A DNA stretch of 33,532 bases from the NCBI GenBank assembly GCA_027624045.1, contig JAQBUE010000041.1, positions 1 to 33,532 on the forward strand. Direction: 5' to 3'. Position numbers and translations under genes: made by a program. The notes under the pieces were generated by a model. The model saw nothing but the letters and a program-made list of their open reading frames with translations. It was not told the origin of the DNA and did not search any database. Position 1 is the stretch's first letter. Every line of letters starts with the position of its first letter. This stretch comes from Acidobacteriota bacterium (lineage in GTDB: Bacteria > Acidobacteriota > Terriglobia > Bryobacterales > UBA6623). Positions 13,623 through 21,160 of this stretch are shown here, piece after piece.

Positions 13623-15425
13623 CTAGTCGCCGGCCGTCGCCGGAGCCGGCTCCCTCACGCCGGGTCGCGTGACCTTCATGGGCTTGAGTGAAAAATAGCC
13701 TTTGGCCAGTTGTGGCTTAAGTTCGAGGGCCCGTTCGAAGTTTTCGATCGCTTCGTCCTCGCGACCGAGCGAACGCAGTGCCGCTCCCAGATTTAAGTAG
13801 GCTTCGGCGAAATCAGGCTTCAGTTCCACCGCCCGCGAATAGTGCGCGAGCGCCTCCTCGTTGCCGCCCGCCTTCTGCTCGAGCAGTCCGGCATTGAATA
13901 GGATTTCGGGAGATTCGTCTCGCAGTGTCACGATCTTGCGGTACAGAGTGCGAGCTTCTTCGAGGTTCTTTTCCCGAACATGGACCGAAGCCAGCCCCAG
14001 CATCGCGTCGGAGTGTTCCGGATCCAGCTCCAGCACCTTGCCGAACGCGTCCGCGGCCTCCCTCGCTTGCTGCAGCTTCAAGTAGACGACGCCCCGGTTC
14101 AGCCAGGCATCCGCCCAATCGGGCTTCATCGTGGTGCATTGCCCGTAGGCCTCTGCCGCCTTCTCCCAGTCGCCACCCTTCTGCAACGCAACCGCTAGCC
14201 GGAAGATCGGCTCGGGCGTGTCGGTGACTTCAGCAAGCTGTGAGTAGTAAGAGATCGCGTCGTCCAGGCTCCCGCTCTTTTCACCTGCGGTCGCCAAACC
14301 CTGCAAGGCTTGCACGGACTGAGGATCAACCTCCAGCGCCTGTTGATAGACCTTGGTGGCTTCCTCTTCCCGGTCGGCCTCCATCAGGCACGCAGCCAGG
14401 TTCAAGAGCACGTCCACGGAATTGCTCTGCAAACCAAGCGCCCGCTGATAGGCTTCGATGGCTTCCCCGTTCTCTTCGAGCTTTTGGTTGACAAGCCCCA
14501 GGTTGTACCAAGCCTCGAAAGAGTCGGGCGCGGCCTTCACCAGTTGTTGATAGTGCGTCCGTGCCGTGGAATGGAAGCCTTCCCGATAGCATGAGAACGC
14601 CAAGCCTTCCAGAGCTTTGACCGAGCTGGAGTTGGTCTTGAGAATCTCGCGATAGCAGTTGGCCGCTTCGCTGTACTCTTCCGCGTTGGCGTAGACGGCG
14701 GCTAGGTTTGTGAGAACTTCTTCCGAACCCGGTTGCTTCTCGATCGCGCGGCTGTAGTGTTCGACCGCCGCCTCGAGTTCTCCGCGGAGTTGAGCCACGA
14801 CGCCTAGGCCAAAAATTGCTGTGTAGGAGTCAGGCTCGAACTGCAGATACGCCTGATAGGCGTCTCCCGCGCCCTTGAGGTCCTGAACCTTGATGCAGCA
14901 ACCGGCGAGTCCCAGGTGCGCGTCCACTAGGTCCGGATCTTTCTCGAGAGACATTCGAAATGCGTCTCGCCCTTCCTCGAACCGCTCCGTAGCCTCGAGC
15001 GCCAGCGCCAGGTTGAAATGAGCTGCCCCGTTGTCCGGGTCGAGTCCGACAAGTTCTCGGTAAGCCTGCGCCGCTTTCTCGAAGTCGCGGCCTTCGAGGT
15101 AGATCTGGGCCATGGCCGTCGAAACCTCGGCCATGTCCTCGCCTGCGTCACGTGCACGCAATAACTCTTCGAGGGCCTTGTCGAGATGACCCTTGATGTA
15201 ATAGCGGACCGCAGCGGCGTAGTGCTCGGCGCCTTCGCTGATTCGCTCTTCGGCAGGTTCGTCGATGGGCATGAGGTCAGCTAGATCCTCCACAAGTTGA
15301 GGAGCCGGAGCACGGTTCGCGGAGCCATTGTTCCCCCGCTCCTCGCGCTTTTCAGCCTGCGGACTTGGCTCTTTTGCCTTCTCCGATCGCACTCCTAGAT
15401 TGATGTCGCCGAAGATTTTCATCAT
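13623..15425 (-). CDS. Large tetratricopeptide-repeat (TPR) protein
   Basis: This 600-residue protein is built almost entirely of TPR units from about residue 66 to 575, roughly fourteen or fifteen 34-residue helical hairpins with the usual A-x-x-x-Y/F ... A/P-D pattern (for example YNLGLVNQKLEENGEAIEAY and LNLGAALRSLGREDEAIENF). The N-terminal 60 residues are charged and low-complexity, and there is no signal peptide or membrane helix, so it is probably cytoplasmic. TPR superhelices are protein-binding scaffolds; the partner is unknown. Two adjacent ATGs open the frame (15425 and 15422); an AAGGGG lies 5-8 bases upstream. It follows the zinc-ribbon gene in the same direction after 183 bases. 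The linker ends in a Pro/Ala-rich tail. Confidence 0.9.
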   Translation of the reverse strand: MMKIFGDINLGVRSEKAKEPSPQAEKREERGNNGSANRAPAPQLVEDLADLMPIDEPAEERISEGAEHYAAAVRYYIKGHLDKALEELLRARDAGEDMAEVSTAMAQIYLEGRDFEKAAQAYRELVGLDPDNGAAHFNLALALEATERFEEGRDAFRMSLEKDPDLVDAHLGLAGCCIKVQDLKGAGDAYQAYLQFEPDSYTAIFGLGVVAQLRGELEAAVEHYSRAIEKQPGSEEVLTNLAAVYANAEEYSEAANCYREILKTNSSSVKALEGLAFSCYREGFHSTARTHYQQLVKAAPDSFEAWYNLGLVNQKLEENGEAIEAYQRALGLQSNSVDVLLNLAACLMEADREEEATKVYQQALEVDPQSVQALQGLATAGEKSGSLDDAISYYSQLAEVTDTPEPIFRLAVALQKGGDWEKAAEAYGQCTTMKPDWADAWLNRGVVYLKLQQAREAADAFGKVLELDPEHSDAMLGLASVHVREKNLEEARTLYRKIVTLRDESPEILFNAGLLEQKAGGNEEALAHYSRAVELKPDFAEAYLNLGAALRSLGREDEAIENFERALELKPQLAKGYFSLKPMKVTRPGVREPAPATAGD

Positions 15426-15608
15426 GCAACCCCTTGTTCCGATAGCGACCGATGCTCTTGGTTACTTACCCAAGTAGTAGTAGTCACCTAGTTCCAGAAT
15501 GTACATCGAAACCCGTCTTTCCGCAGTCGGGTGTTTACCTCAATTCCGGTGCTCTGGGTACTTGAAGCCGGTCCATTTTCTGCTGCCTCGCGGTCGCGCC
15601 GCATCCTG

Positions 15609-17336
15609 CTACGCGTAGTAAACTCTCCCCACGTCGGCCGGCCGTGAAGCGTCGGCATCGTTTCGCGGGAACGGAAACTCTCTGACTTCCGGCTCCTTGT
15701 GGAAAAGCTCAGAGCGCACGAACTGCCCCGTCCACCCGGCCGGTGTGACACCCATTTTTTCGAGCAACCCGAGCGGCAGCTCCGGCGTGAACGAAACCGC
15801 CGCCCGCTTTGGTTCCCCTGCCGTCGGGCGCGCCGCGTCGGCGCCCCACTTCTGATTCACGACCGGCGCTGAGATGTTGTCGCGCCAAACAGCGCACAGC
15901 TCGAAGCCGCCGGGTCGCCGAAATTCCAGGCGAGCCATTGCGACGGTATGAAATATGGGTTCATCCCGGGCATCCCTGCTGCCGAGCGGGCCTTGATCGT
16001 CAATCATCAACGAACGTATCGCCGGACTCAGGTCCACGACTTCCGTCCCCACGGACCGGAATCCCTGGCACGCAAGCGCCGTCACAACCTTCGCCGCTTC
16101 GGTCGCTGTACTCATGGCGGCGGCGGGTGCTTTCAGCGTGTCGTCGAGCGCCACGTTGGCGTTAATCGCGAAGTCCCTGGCCTCTCTCGTGATACCGTCC
16201 AGATCGACTGCGACGAGTTCGTCGTGAATTTCCGGGTCAAAGAACGACGGCCCGCCAGCGACTGAAGCGTTCGTCTGCGCAACGGAATTCTTGCGGCGCA
16301 AATCGCTTTGGCTCGGGAAGGAAACAACTTTGTCGCCGCCCTCTTTTGTCCGGTGCTCCTCCGCCGGGCCGCTTTCCCCTGCCTCGGAGGACACTGCCTC
16401 GGAGGACAATGCCTCGGGAAACCCTGCCTCGGGAAACGTGGCTTCTACAACTTCTTCTGCAAGAGCACGAGCAATCTCAGCCTCGGAAATCTCGGCGGCG
16501 GCCTCGGCGTTGAATGGAGCGGCCTGCTCGCCTTTGGCTGGGATCGACAGCCCCGGAATCGCCTCGCGCGGCCTGGGCTTCGGCATCGCTAACAGATGGT
16601 CGAGCGCCGAAAAACTTGGGATCGGCGCTGCGGGATCGAAACTTTCGAACGGCTCCTCGCCAGGCGCATCGTCGCTTGTGCTGGCTATTCGGCGCAGTTC
16701 CGCGAATACGTCGTCCGCCTCCGCGTCTTGCGTCGCCCGCGCAGTACCCGGCTCAACGACCGTGTCGTCCCAATCGGAGCCTGCGGCGGCGTCTTCAAGG
16801 CCGCCGGCCCGCTTGGTGTCGTCCGATGTCTGACCGCGGGCCAAACTACGAAGAGCTTCGAGGGCTTCTTCGGCGGTCTGCTGCCTAACATCCACATGAT
16901 CGCTCGGCGAACTGGGTGCCTGCTGCCACGAGGCAATCTCCTCGGCTGGGCCTGAATCTTGTTTCCCGGCGCGGCTAAGGATCTCCTCGATAGTCGGATA
17001 CGCGCCCGCCGGCGGCGGTGTGATCAGCGCTGACGGCCGCGCCAAGCCGAACCCCACAGGCCCTGCCGCCGGGGCTTCAAGCTGTGCCGGAGCCCACTCG
17101 CTTTCGGGCGGTGCCGCATTGAGCTGCGGGGGGCCGGCGAGTGCAGGCTCTTGCTCCGGTCCGGGAACTTCAGGCAGCGGCAACGGCTGCTTTTCCCCGC
17201 TCCCCGCGGAATCATCGCCCATCAGGCGGTCCAAGGTTTGGGTGCGGTAGTCTTCTGCATGCTCTGGCGAGCAAAACTGCGAACTCTTCCAGAACCGCAA
17301 AGAAGAGAACTTCTTATGGCAGTAGAGACATTCCAT
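15609..17336 (-). CDS. Zinc-ribbon-headed protein with long disordered middle, function unknown
   Basis: This 575-residue protein starts MECLYCHKKFSSLRFWK. The Cys4-x2-Cys7 pair and Cys23 followed by a His look like a small treble-clef or FCS-type zinc site. Residues about 40-360 are rich in Ala, Glu, Pro and Ser and probably disordered; four 15-base repeats (16381-16440) code for a Ser-Glu-Ala-rich stretch here. The last 200 residues are more ordered, with helices (DFAINANVALDDTLKAPAAA) and a beta pattern (FHTVAMARLEFRRPGGFELCAVW). There is no signal peptide. I do not recognise the family. It lies 225 bases after atpF in the same direction, with a hairpin between, so it is probably a separate transcript. 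A link to the neighbouring TPR protein is possible but unproven. Confidence 0.8.
   Translation of the reverse strand: MECLYCHKKFSSLRFWKSSQFCSPEHAEDYRTQTLDRLMGDDSAGSGEKQPLPLPEVPGPEQEPALAGPPQLNAAPPESEWAPAQLEAPAAGPVGFGLARPSALITPPPAGAYPTIEEILSRAGKQDSGPAEEIASWQQAPSSPSDHVDVRQQTAEEALEALRSLARGQTSDDTKRAGGLEDAAAGSDWDDTVVEPGTARATQDAEADDVFAELRRIASTSDDAPGEEPFESFDPAAPIPSFSALDHLLAMPKPRPREAIPGLSIPAKGEQAAPFNAEAAAEISEAEIARALAEEVVEATFPEAGFPEALSSEAVSSEAGESGPAEEHRTKEGGDKVVSFPSQSDLRRKNSVAQTNASVAGGPSFFDPEIHDELVAVDLDGITREARDFAINANVALDDTLKAPAAAMSTATEAAKVVTALACQGFRSVGTEVVDLSPAIRSLMIDDQGPLGSRDARDEPIFHTVAMARLEFRRPGGFELCAVWRDNISAPVVNQKWGADAARPTAGEPKRAAVSFTPELPLGLLEKMGVTPAGWTGQFVRSELFHKEPEVREFPFPRNDADASRPADVGRVYYA
16381..16440. 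repeat. Four tandem 15-base repeats inside the zinc-ribbon gene
   Basis: Four units starting GCCTCGG stand head to tail (16381, 16396, 16411, 16426), as two closely related pairs. Fifteen bases is five codons, so copy-number change alters only the length of a Glu/Ala/Ser linker in the protein and keeps the frame. Confidence 0.8.
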
Positions 17337-17478
17337 GGTCAGCGCGCAACGGAGTCAACCCCGGCCACGCGGAGGTGGGGAGAACCCTACTCGCATTCTG
17401 GCCTTAAGGTAACGACCGCGCGATCGGGGTACCACCCTAGTCCTAAGTAAAAAACGTTGTACGACTTGTCGGGCCGGT

Positions 17479-17509
17479 GCGGCTGCCACCTAGTAGAGGT
17501 GGTAGCCGC
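17479..17509 (-). terminator. Hairpin downstream of atpF
   Basis: A 13-base inverted repeat (17479-17491 with 17497-17509, loop of 5, one imperfect pair) lies 53 bases after the atpF stop. No U-run follows directly; a T6 run on the minus strand comes about 25 bases later. The hairpin probably ends or attenuates the ATP synthase transcript before the zinc-ribbon gene. Confidence 0.5.
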
Positions 17510-17561
17510 CGTCAGAACTTCTATCGGCCACAAACGGCGGAGGGCTTAGTGGAGGGGGTCT

Positions 17562-18101
17562 TTATTGCACCGGCTGGTTCGGCAATTCCTTGAGAAAACG
17601 GTCGACGACATCACGCTGCTGCTCGTCCGTCATCGAAGACTGGATCAGGCGGCCGGCTGCTTGAATCGCGAGATCGGCCGTCGTCTTGCGGATTTCGCTG
17701 AGGGCGGCTCGCTGCTCGGCTTCCAGTCGCTGCAAACCCTGGTCAACGATCCGCTGCGCCTCGCCACGGGCTTCCTCCACCAGCTGCTTTCGCGATTGGT
17801 CGGCCTCGTCGCGCGCCTTTTGGACGATCTCCTGCGCACGATGCACGGCTTCGCCGATCGTGCGCTGCGTCTCCTCGGCCGCGCTCGCCGATTCCTGACG
17901 AGCTTTCTCGGCTTGTCCCAGCGCGTCGCTGATCCTCTTCTCACGCTCGTCGAGAGCCGCCAACAGCGGCCCCCACGCGATTTTGCGCAACGCCACGAGA
18001 AGCACGACGAACGTGATGATCGTCCAGATCATCAAGCCCGGCTCGAACCGCAGCAACGGGTTTTCGCCCGCCAACAATAATAGGGTGTACAGATTCAGCA
18101 T
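17562..18101 (-). CDS. atpF: ATP synthase F0 subunit b
   Basis: This 179-residue peripheral-stalk subunit has one N-terminal membrane helix at about 22-42 (LMIWTIITFVVLLVALRKI) and then a long charged coiled coil rich in Glu, Gln, Arg and Ala to about 165. Dimers of b link the a subunit in the membrane to the F1 head and act as a stator. Length and layout are normal. Only one b-type gene is present, so the stalk is probably a homodimer; a separate b' elsewhere cannot be excluded. AAGGGGA lies 8 bases before the ATG. It is the last gene of the F0 set, 13 bases after atpE. The usual downstream atpH-A-G-D-C genes are not here. Confidence 0.95.
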   Translation of the reverse strand: MLNLYTLLLLAGENPLLRFEPGLMIWTIITFVVLLVALRKIAWGPLLAALDEREKRISDALGQAEKARQESASAAEETQRTIGEAVHRAQEIVQKARDEADQSRKQLVEEARGEAQRIVDQGLQRLEAEQRAALSEIRKTTADLAIQAAGRLIQSSMTDEQQRDVVDRFLKELPNQPVQ

Positions 18102-18114
18102 CTGTCCGTTCCCC

Positions 18115-18438
18115 TTACGTCATGAAGATGACGACGAAGCTCACACCGAGCGCGATCACCGCCACACCTTCAAGAAGGAACAACGGCAACTGGAATGCGC
18201 CCACGATGTCTTTCGCCGCCTGCGGCTGCCGCGCAATGCTCTCTACCGCCGCCGCTGTCAGGCGGGAAATGCCGATGCCTGCTCCGACCACGGCGATTCC
18301 GGCGCCGATGGCCGCGCCAAAATAACCCAATGCGGCGTTACCGCTGCCGTCTTGGGCCAAGGCTGCACTCGGGGCCGCTAACATCAAAAACGCCAACATC
18401 AGCGTGGCGTACGCGAATCTCTTGCGATTGGATCTCAT
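18115..18438 (-). CDS. atpE: ATP synthase F0 subunit c with N-terminal signal-like extension
   Basis: This proteolipid forms the proton-driven rotor ring. The 107-residue product has an N-terminal basic and hydrophobic segment (MRSNRKR then LMLAFLMLAAPSAALA) ending in an Ala-x-Ala site near residue 28. The mature hairpin follows: a glycine-rich helix (GAAIGAGIAVVGAGIG), the polar loop ARQP at 69-72, and a second helix carrying the ion-binding Glu90. The residues around Glu90 (LLEGVAV) lack the Ser-Thr of sodium-binding rings, so protons are the likely ion. The extension makes it longer than the usual 70-90 residues and suggests it is inserted as a cleaved precursor. GGAGGAG lies 10 bases before the ATG. 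Confidence 0.95.
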   Translation of the reverse strand: MRSNRKRFAYATLMLAFLMLAAPSAALAQDGSGNAALGYFGAAIGAGIAVVGAGIGISRLTAAAVESIARQPQAAKDIVGAFQLPLFLLEGVAVIALGVSFVVIFMT

Positions 18439-18479
18439 CTGAAAATATCTCCTCCAATGAAACTTCTAGTTGTGTCTCT

Positions 18480-19304
18480 CTAGTGAGCGGAATGAACCAT
18501 CATCCCGATAAAAATGGCTGACAACAATGTGAACACGTAGGCCTGAATGAAGGCCACGATCAACTCAAGCAGACTGATCGCGACCGCCATCGGCACGGAT
18601 ACGAATATGCCCACGAAGATGTTCTGAAAAATGAACACGAACGACATCATAACTAGAATCACAATGTGACCCGCCGTCATGTTCGCGCCGAGACGTATCG
18701 TCAGCGCGATCGGCTTGACGAACGTGCTGATTACTTCGATCAAGACCAGCAGTGGTGCGATAAATATCGGTGTCCCGGCCGGTACCATGTGCTTGAAATA
18801 GCCGATCGGTCCCATCGCGACCATGCCCGACAGGATCATGAGCGCCAGCGTAATCAGCGCCAAAGTGCCCGTGACATTCATATTGCTGGTCGCCGCGTAG
18901 CCACCCGGTACCATCCCGAGTAAATTGCACGTCAGGATGAAGAAGAACAGCGTACACAGGAACGGTGTGAACATGCGGCCGTACTTCTTGCCCATGTTCG
19001 TGACCGCGATGTCGTCGCGAATGAACACCACCACGGCTTCCAGTGCATTCGTCAATCCGGTCGGCGCTCCACCCGTGATGCGCGAACGTCGGAACGCGTA
19101 CCCCAATAGAGGCAACAGCAGCCCGACTGCGATCACCATGAACAACGCACCCTTCGAAAAGGGCGCAACCAGATCGAACGGCCACAACTGCATGTCGGCG
19201 TTCGAGATGTGGTGCATCACTACATCTGAAATCGTTTCTTCGCCTTCGCCGTGACCGCCCTCGGTGGCCGCTGCCAGCATGGCGAATGGAATCGCTAAAG
19301 TCAT
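18480..19304 (-). CDS. atpB: ATP synthase F0 subunit a
   Basis: This 274-residue polytopic membrane protein forms the two proton half-channels beside the c ring. The essential arginine is Arg204 in the conserved FVKPIALTIRLGANMTAGH stretch. Other family marks are the NLLGMVPG loop at about 127-134 and the C-terminal helices ending near LSAIFIGMMVHSAH. Length is normal. A short acidic, His-containing N-terminus (TEGGHGEGEET) faces the outside. The ATG overlaps the stop of the preceding small membrane gene by 4 bases (19301-19304), so translation is coupled. Confidence in identity is very high. Confidence 0.97.
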   Translation of the reverse strand: MTLAIPFAMLAAATEGGHGEGEETISDVVMHHISNADMQLWPFDLVAPFSKGALFMVIAVGLLLPLLGYAFRRSRITGGAPTGLTNALEAVVVFIRDDIAVTNMGKKYGRMFTPFLCTLFFFILTCNLLGMVPGGYAATSNMNVTGTLALITLALMILSGMVAMGPIGYFKHMVPAGTPIFIAPLLVLIEVISTFVKPIALTIRLGANMTAGHIVILVMMSFVFIFQNIFVGIFVSVPMAVAISLLELIVAFIQAYVFTLLSAIFIGMMVHSAH

Positions 19305-19591
19305 TTCGATCGAATCACCTGCTGGTGCCGGTACGTTTCCATCAGCAGCGCCAGAAAGTAGCTTCCCAGCAACGCCGGGACAAATAGCCGCCCGTCAAGG
19401 GAATTGCTGGCCAGTACCGCCACAAGAAGCCCCAATACAAGAGTTGTCCTCAGCGCTGTACTCAGCAACCCCAACTTCCAAAACGTATGCACGGGACGCG
19501 GTCGCCACCACCTGAGTAGCAACTCTGACGCGCCCAGCGTGGCAAGCCCCCCCAGCAATCCCAAAAGCACGGCATTCATTGTTTGCGCCAC
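19301..19591 (-). CDS. Small membrane protein of the ATP synthase operon (AtpI-like)
   Basis: This 96-residue protein has about three membrane helices: VLLGLLGGLATLGASELLL, a second in LLSTALRTTLVLGLLVAVLA, and a third in FVPALLGSYFLALLM. The C-terminus is basic. Its position, between the AtpZ-like gene and atpB with overlaps of 16 and 4 bases, and its size match the ATP synthase subunit I class, which helps assemble the c ring in other bacteria. The sequence is too diverged for me to name it with certainty. Confidence 0.8.
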   Translation of the reverse strand: MAQTMNAVLLGLLGGLATLGASELLLRWWRPRPVHTFWKLGLLSTALRTTLVLGLLVAVLASNSLDGRLFVPALLGSYFLALLMETYRHQQVIRSK

Positions 19592-19794
19592 ATGATCTTC
19601 GCGAGGTTGTACATCCCAACCACAATACCCGTGAACAGCCCGATCAAGATCGCCGCTGGGTTCGCGTCAAAGTACTCCCCCAGCATGTAGCCGATCAACA
19701 GGCAACCGATAACACTGCCGCTCAGCGTCCAACCGGCGTCTGCCGCCGGTCCGTAACGCTTCATCCAAGATCCGCGACCTTCCGACTCTTTCAT
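19576..19794 (-). CDS. atpZ: AtpZ/AtpI-family small membrane protein heading the F0 operon
   Basis: This 72-residue protein has two membrane helices, AGWTLSGSVIGCLLIGYMLG and AAILIGLFTGIVVGMYNL, joined by EYFDANP. This pattern, GYxLG-x-x-x-D followed by a glycine-rich second helix ending near NL, is typical of the AtpZ family (putative F1F0 assembly or Mg/Ca transport factor). It is the first gene of the atpZ-I-B-E-F set and overlaps the next gene by 16 bases. About 170 bases without a gene lie upstream and presumably hold the promoter; I see no convincing hexamers there. Confidence 0.85.
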   Translation of the reverse strand: MKESEGRGSWMKRYGPAADAGWTLSGSVIGCLLIGYMLGEYFDANPAAILIGLFTGIVVGMYNLAKIMWRKQ

Positions 19795-19966
19795 CCGAAA
19801 GCCACTTGCCGCGAATGCCGGCGAAACTCAACTGACTGAATATTGCGGGTAAGGCAGAACCCCTCGAAGACAAACCACGATCAGAGCCTCAAGATAGCAA
19901 ACCCGGTGATGCACAGCAAGTTCCCGCGCGGCCGGCGCAAACGGAGCCCTGAATGGCGCTGGCAGG

Positions 19967-20908
19967 CTAGCGGACCGCTTCAGTCCGAACCGCCGCTGGA
20001 GCATCCAAGAGGAACTCGGTGAGCGCGGGGAGTACAGTCAAGTCATCGCGCATCCGTAGGCGGAAGATCGGCACCGAGCCGGTCAAGGTAAGAAAGCGAT
20101 CCGTCATTTGACGCTTGCGCTGGGCGTCGTGAAGCGTCAGGCAATGTGCCTCGGTGAGAAGCGCCGTCAGCTTTTCTGAAGGAGAAACCTCTTCGATCAT
20201 CCAAGGCGGCTTGGCTGCTTCACGATAGCGCGGCCCCAGTAAGTAGATCGCGGCCAGCGGCAGGGCGTCACGCTGAAGGTGGAGCGTCCAAGAGGATTCG
20301 CCCGGTGCGAAGTCCGCCACCGGCTGCTCGGAATCGCTAAGAAACGCGCTGCGGGCAGGTTCCCTCGGTCTGAGATATTGCGGCAGCTTTGCCGCCAGCA
20401 CTTCTCCCGCCGGCGACCAAGCGAATGCTAGAGCGTCGTCACCGTAGGCATCCGCACCCTGCTGCAAAGCTGCGGCGGCCAGCGACGACTTGCCCGCTTC
20501 ACGGTCGCCGCAGAACGCTATAACTCGGCCCTTCGCCGCAACCGCACTCGCGTGCAGGCACTCCCACCCGTAAAGAGGCAGCAGCAGCACGCAAGCCGTG
20601 TCGAGGAACTGTTGAAGAAGGTGTTGATCGCCGACGGTAGCGGGGGCGTAGGCCCTCACTTCAGGCCATCGGACATCAACGACCAGCCGCAGGTCGCCGT
20701 CCAAATCGATCTGCCATTGGCCGGAATCGGAACCGCGGGCCTGTCCGTATTCACAGCCTTCCCGGCTGCAAAGTTGCTCCACCCAATCCCAACAACCCAA
20801 ATCTTGGGAGTCAACAATACCCGCTCGCAGAAGCAATAACTCCTGCGACACTTCCCACGACCCGCTCGTGAACCGTCGTGGGACAGGAGCGTCAATCACC
20901 CTGTCCAT
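19967..20908 (-). CDS. HPr-kinase-like protein of the RiPP locus
   Basis: This 313-residue P-loop protein is related to the catalytic domain of HPr kinase. HASAVAAKGRVIAFCGDREA at about 119-138 runs into the Walker A GDREAGKSS (134-142), followed by the paired aspartates of AYGDDALAF (157-158). Stand-alone proteins of this kind occur in many lasso-peptide clusters, where the characterised example (paeninodin cluster) phosphorylates the C-terminal serine of the precursor. The precursor encoded next door ends in Gln-Glu without a terminal Ser, so another target residue or role must be considered. It starts 53 bases after the precursor gene in the same direction and is the last gene of the locus. 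The N-terminal 100 residues are less conserved and may bind the peptide. Confidence 0.82.
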   Translation of the reverse strand: MDRVIDAPVPRRFTSGSWEVSQELLLLRAGIVDSQDLGCWDWVEQLCSREGCEYGQARGSDSGQWQIDLDGDLRLVVDVRWPEVRAYAPATVGDQHLLQQFLDTACVLLLPLYGWECLHASAVAAKGRVIAFCGDREAGKSSLAAAALQQGADAYGDDALAFAWSPAGEVLAAKLPQYLRPREPARSAFLSDSEQPVADFAPGESSWTLHLQRDALPLAAIYLLGPRYREAAKPPWMIEEVSPSEKLTALLTEAHCLTLHDAQRKRQMTDRFLTLTGSVPIFRLRMRDDLTVLPALTEFLLDAPAAVRTEAVR

Positions 20909-20961
20909 ATCAGCGACGCTTCGAGATGATGGGTCTGCTGCACAACCCTTTCAGCTTCAGC

Positions 20962-21123
20962 CTATTCCTGTCCTGGGGGCTTGCCGATATCGCCGGGGTC
21001 CCCGGTTACAGCACTCAATTTTGCGCCGCCGCCCCGCACGATCTCGTTCAGATGTGCATCAAACACTAACGTAGGCTTCTCCCACCCGGGGGCCTCCCCC
21101 CGTGCTTGTTTCTTGTTCTCCAT
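20962..21123 (-). CDS. Candidate RiPP precursor peptide with lasso-type leader
   Basis: This 53-residue gene is too short for routine calling. It has an excellent ribosome site (GAGGAAG at 21137-21131, 7 bases before the ATG) and sits between the cyclase and the kinase-like gene, with gaps of 37 and 53 bases. The leader carries WEKPTLVFD at about 14-22, matching the Y-x-x-P-x-L recognition motif of lasso leaders with Trp for Tyr. A run of three glycines (31-33) follows at the usual leader/core boundary. The C-terminal part, AKLSAVTGDPGDIGKPPGQE, is rich in Gly, Pro and Asp. No start gives both the usual Thr at -2 and an acidic residue at position 7-9. Ala34 to Asp42 would give a nine-residue ring but lacks that Thr. 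Identity as a precursor is inferred from leader and context; the product structure is open. Confidence 0.72.
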   Translation of the reverse strand: MENKKQARGEAPGWEKPTLVFDAHLNEIVRGGGAKLSAVTGDPGDIGKPPGQE

Positions 21124-21130
21124 AGTCTAT

Positions 21131-21137
21131 CTTCCTC
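21131..21137 (-). promoter_or_regulatory. Ribosome binding site of the precursor gene
   Basis: GAGGAAG on the minus strand stands 7 bases before the ATG at 21123. It is the strongest ribosome site in the RiPP locus, in keeping with a peptide needed in larger amounts than its enzymes, whose starts overlap upstream stops. Confidence 0.7.
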
Positions 21138-21160
21138 AAAATTTGGCTCTTTCTACGTGT

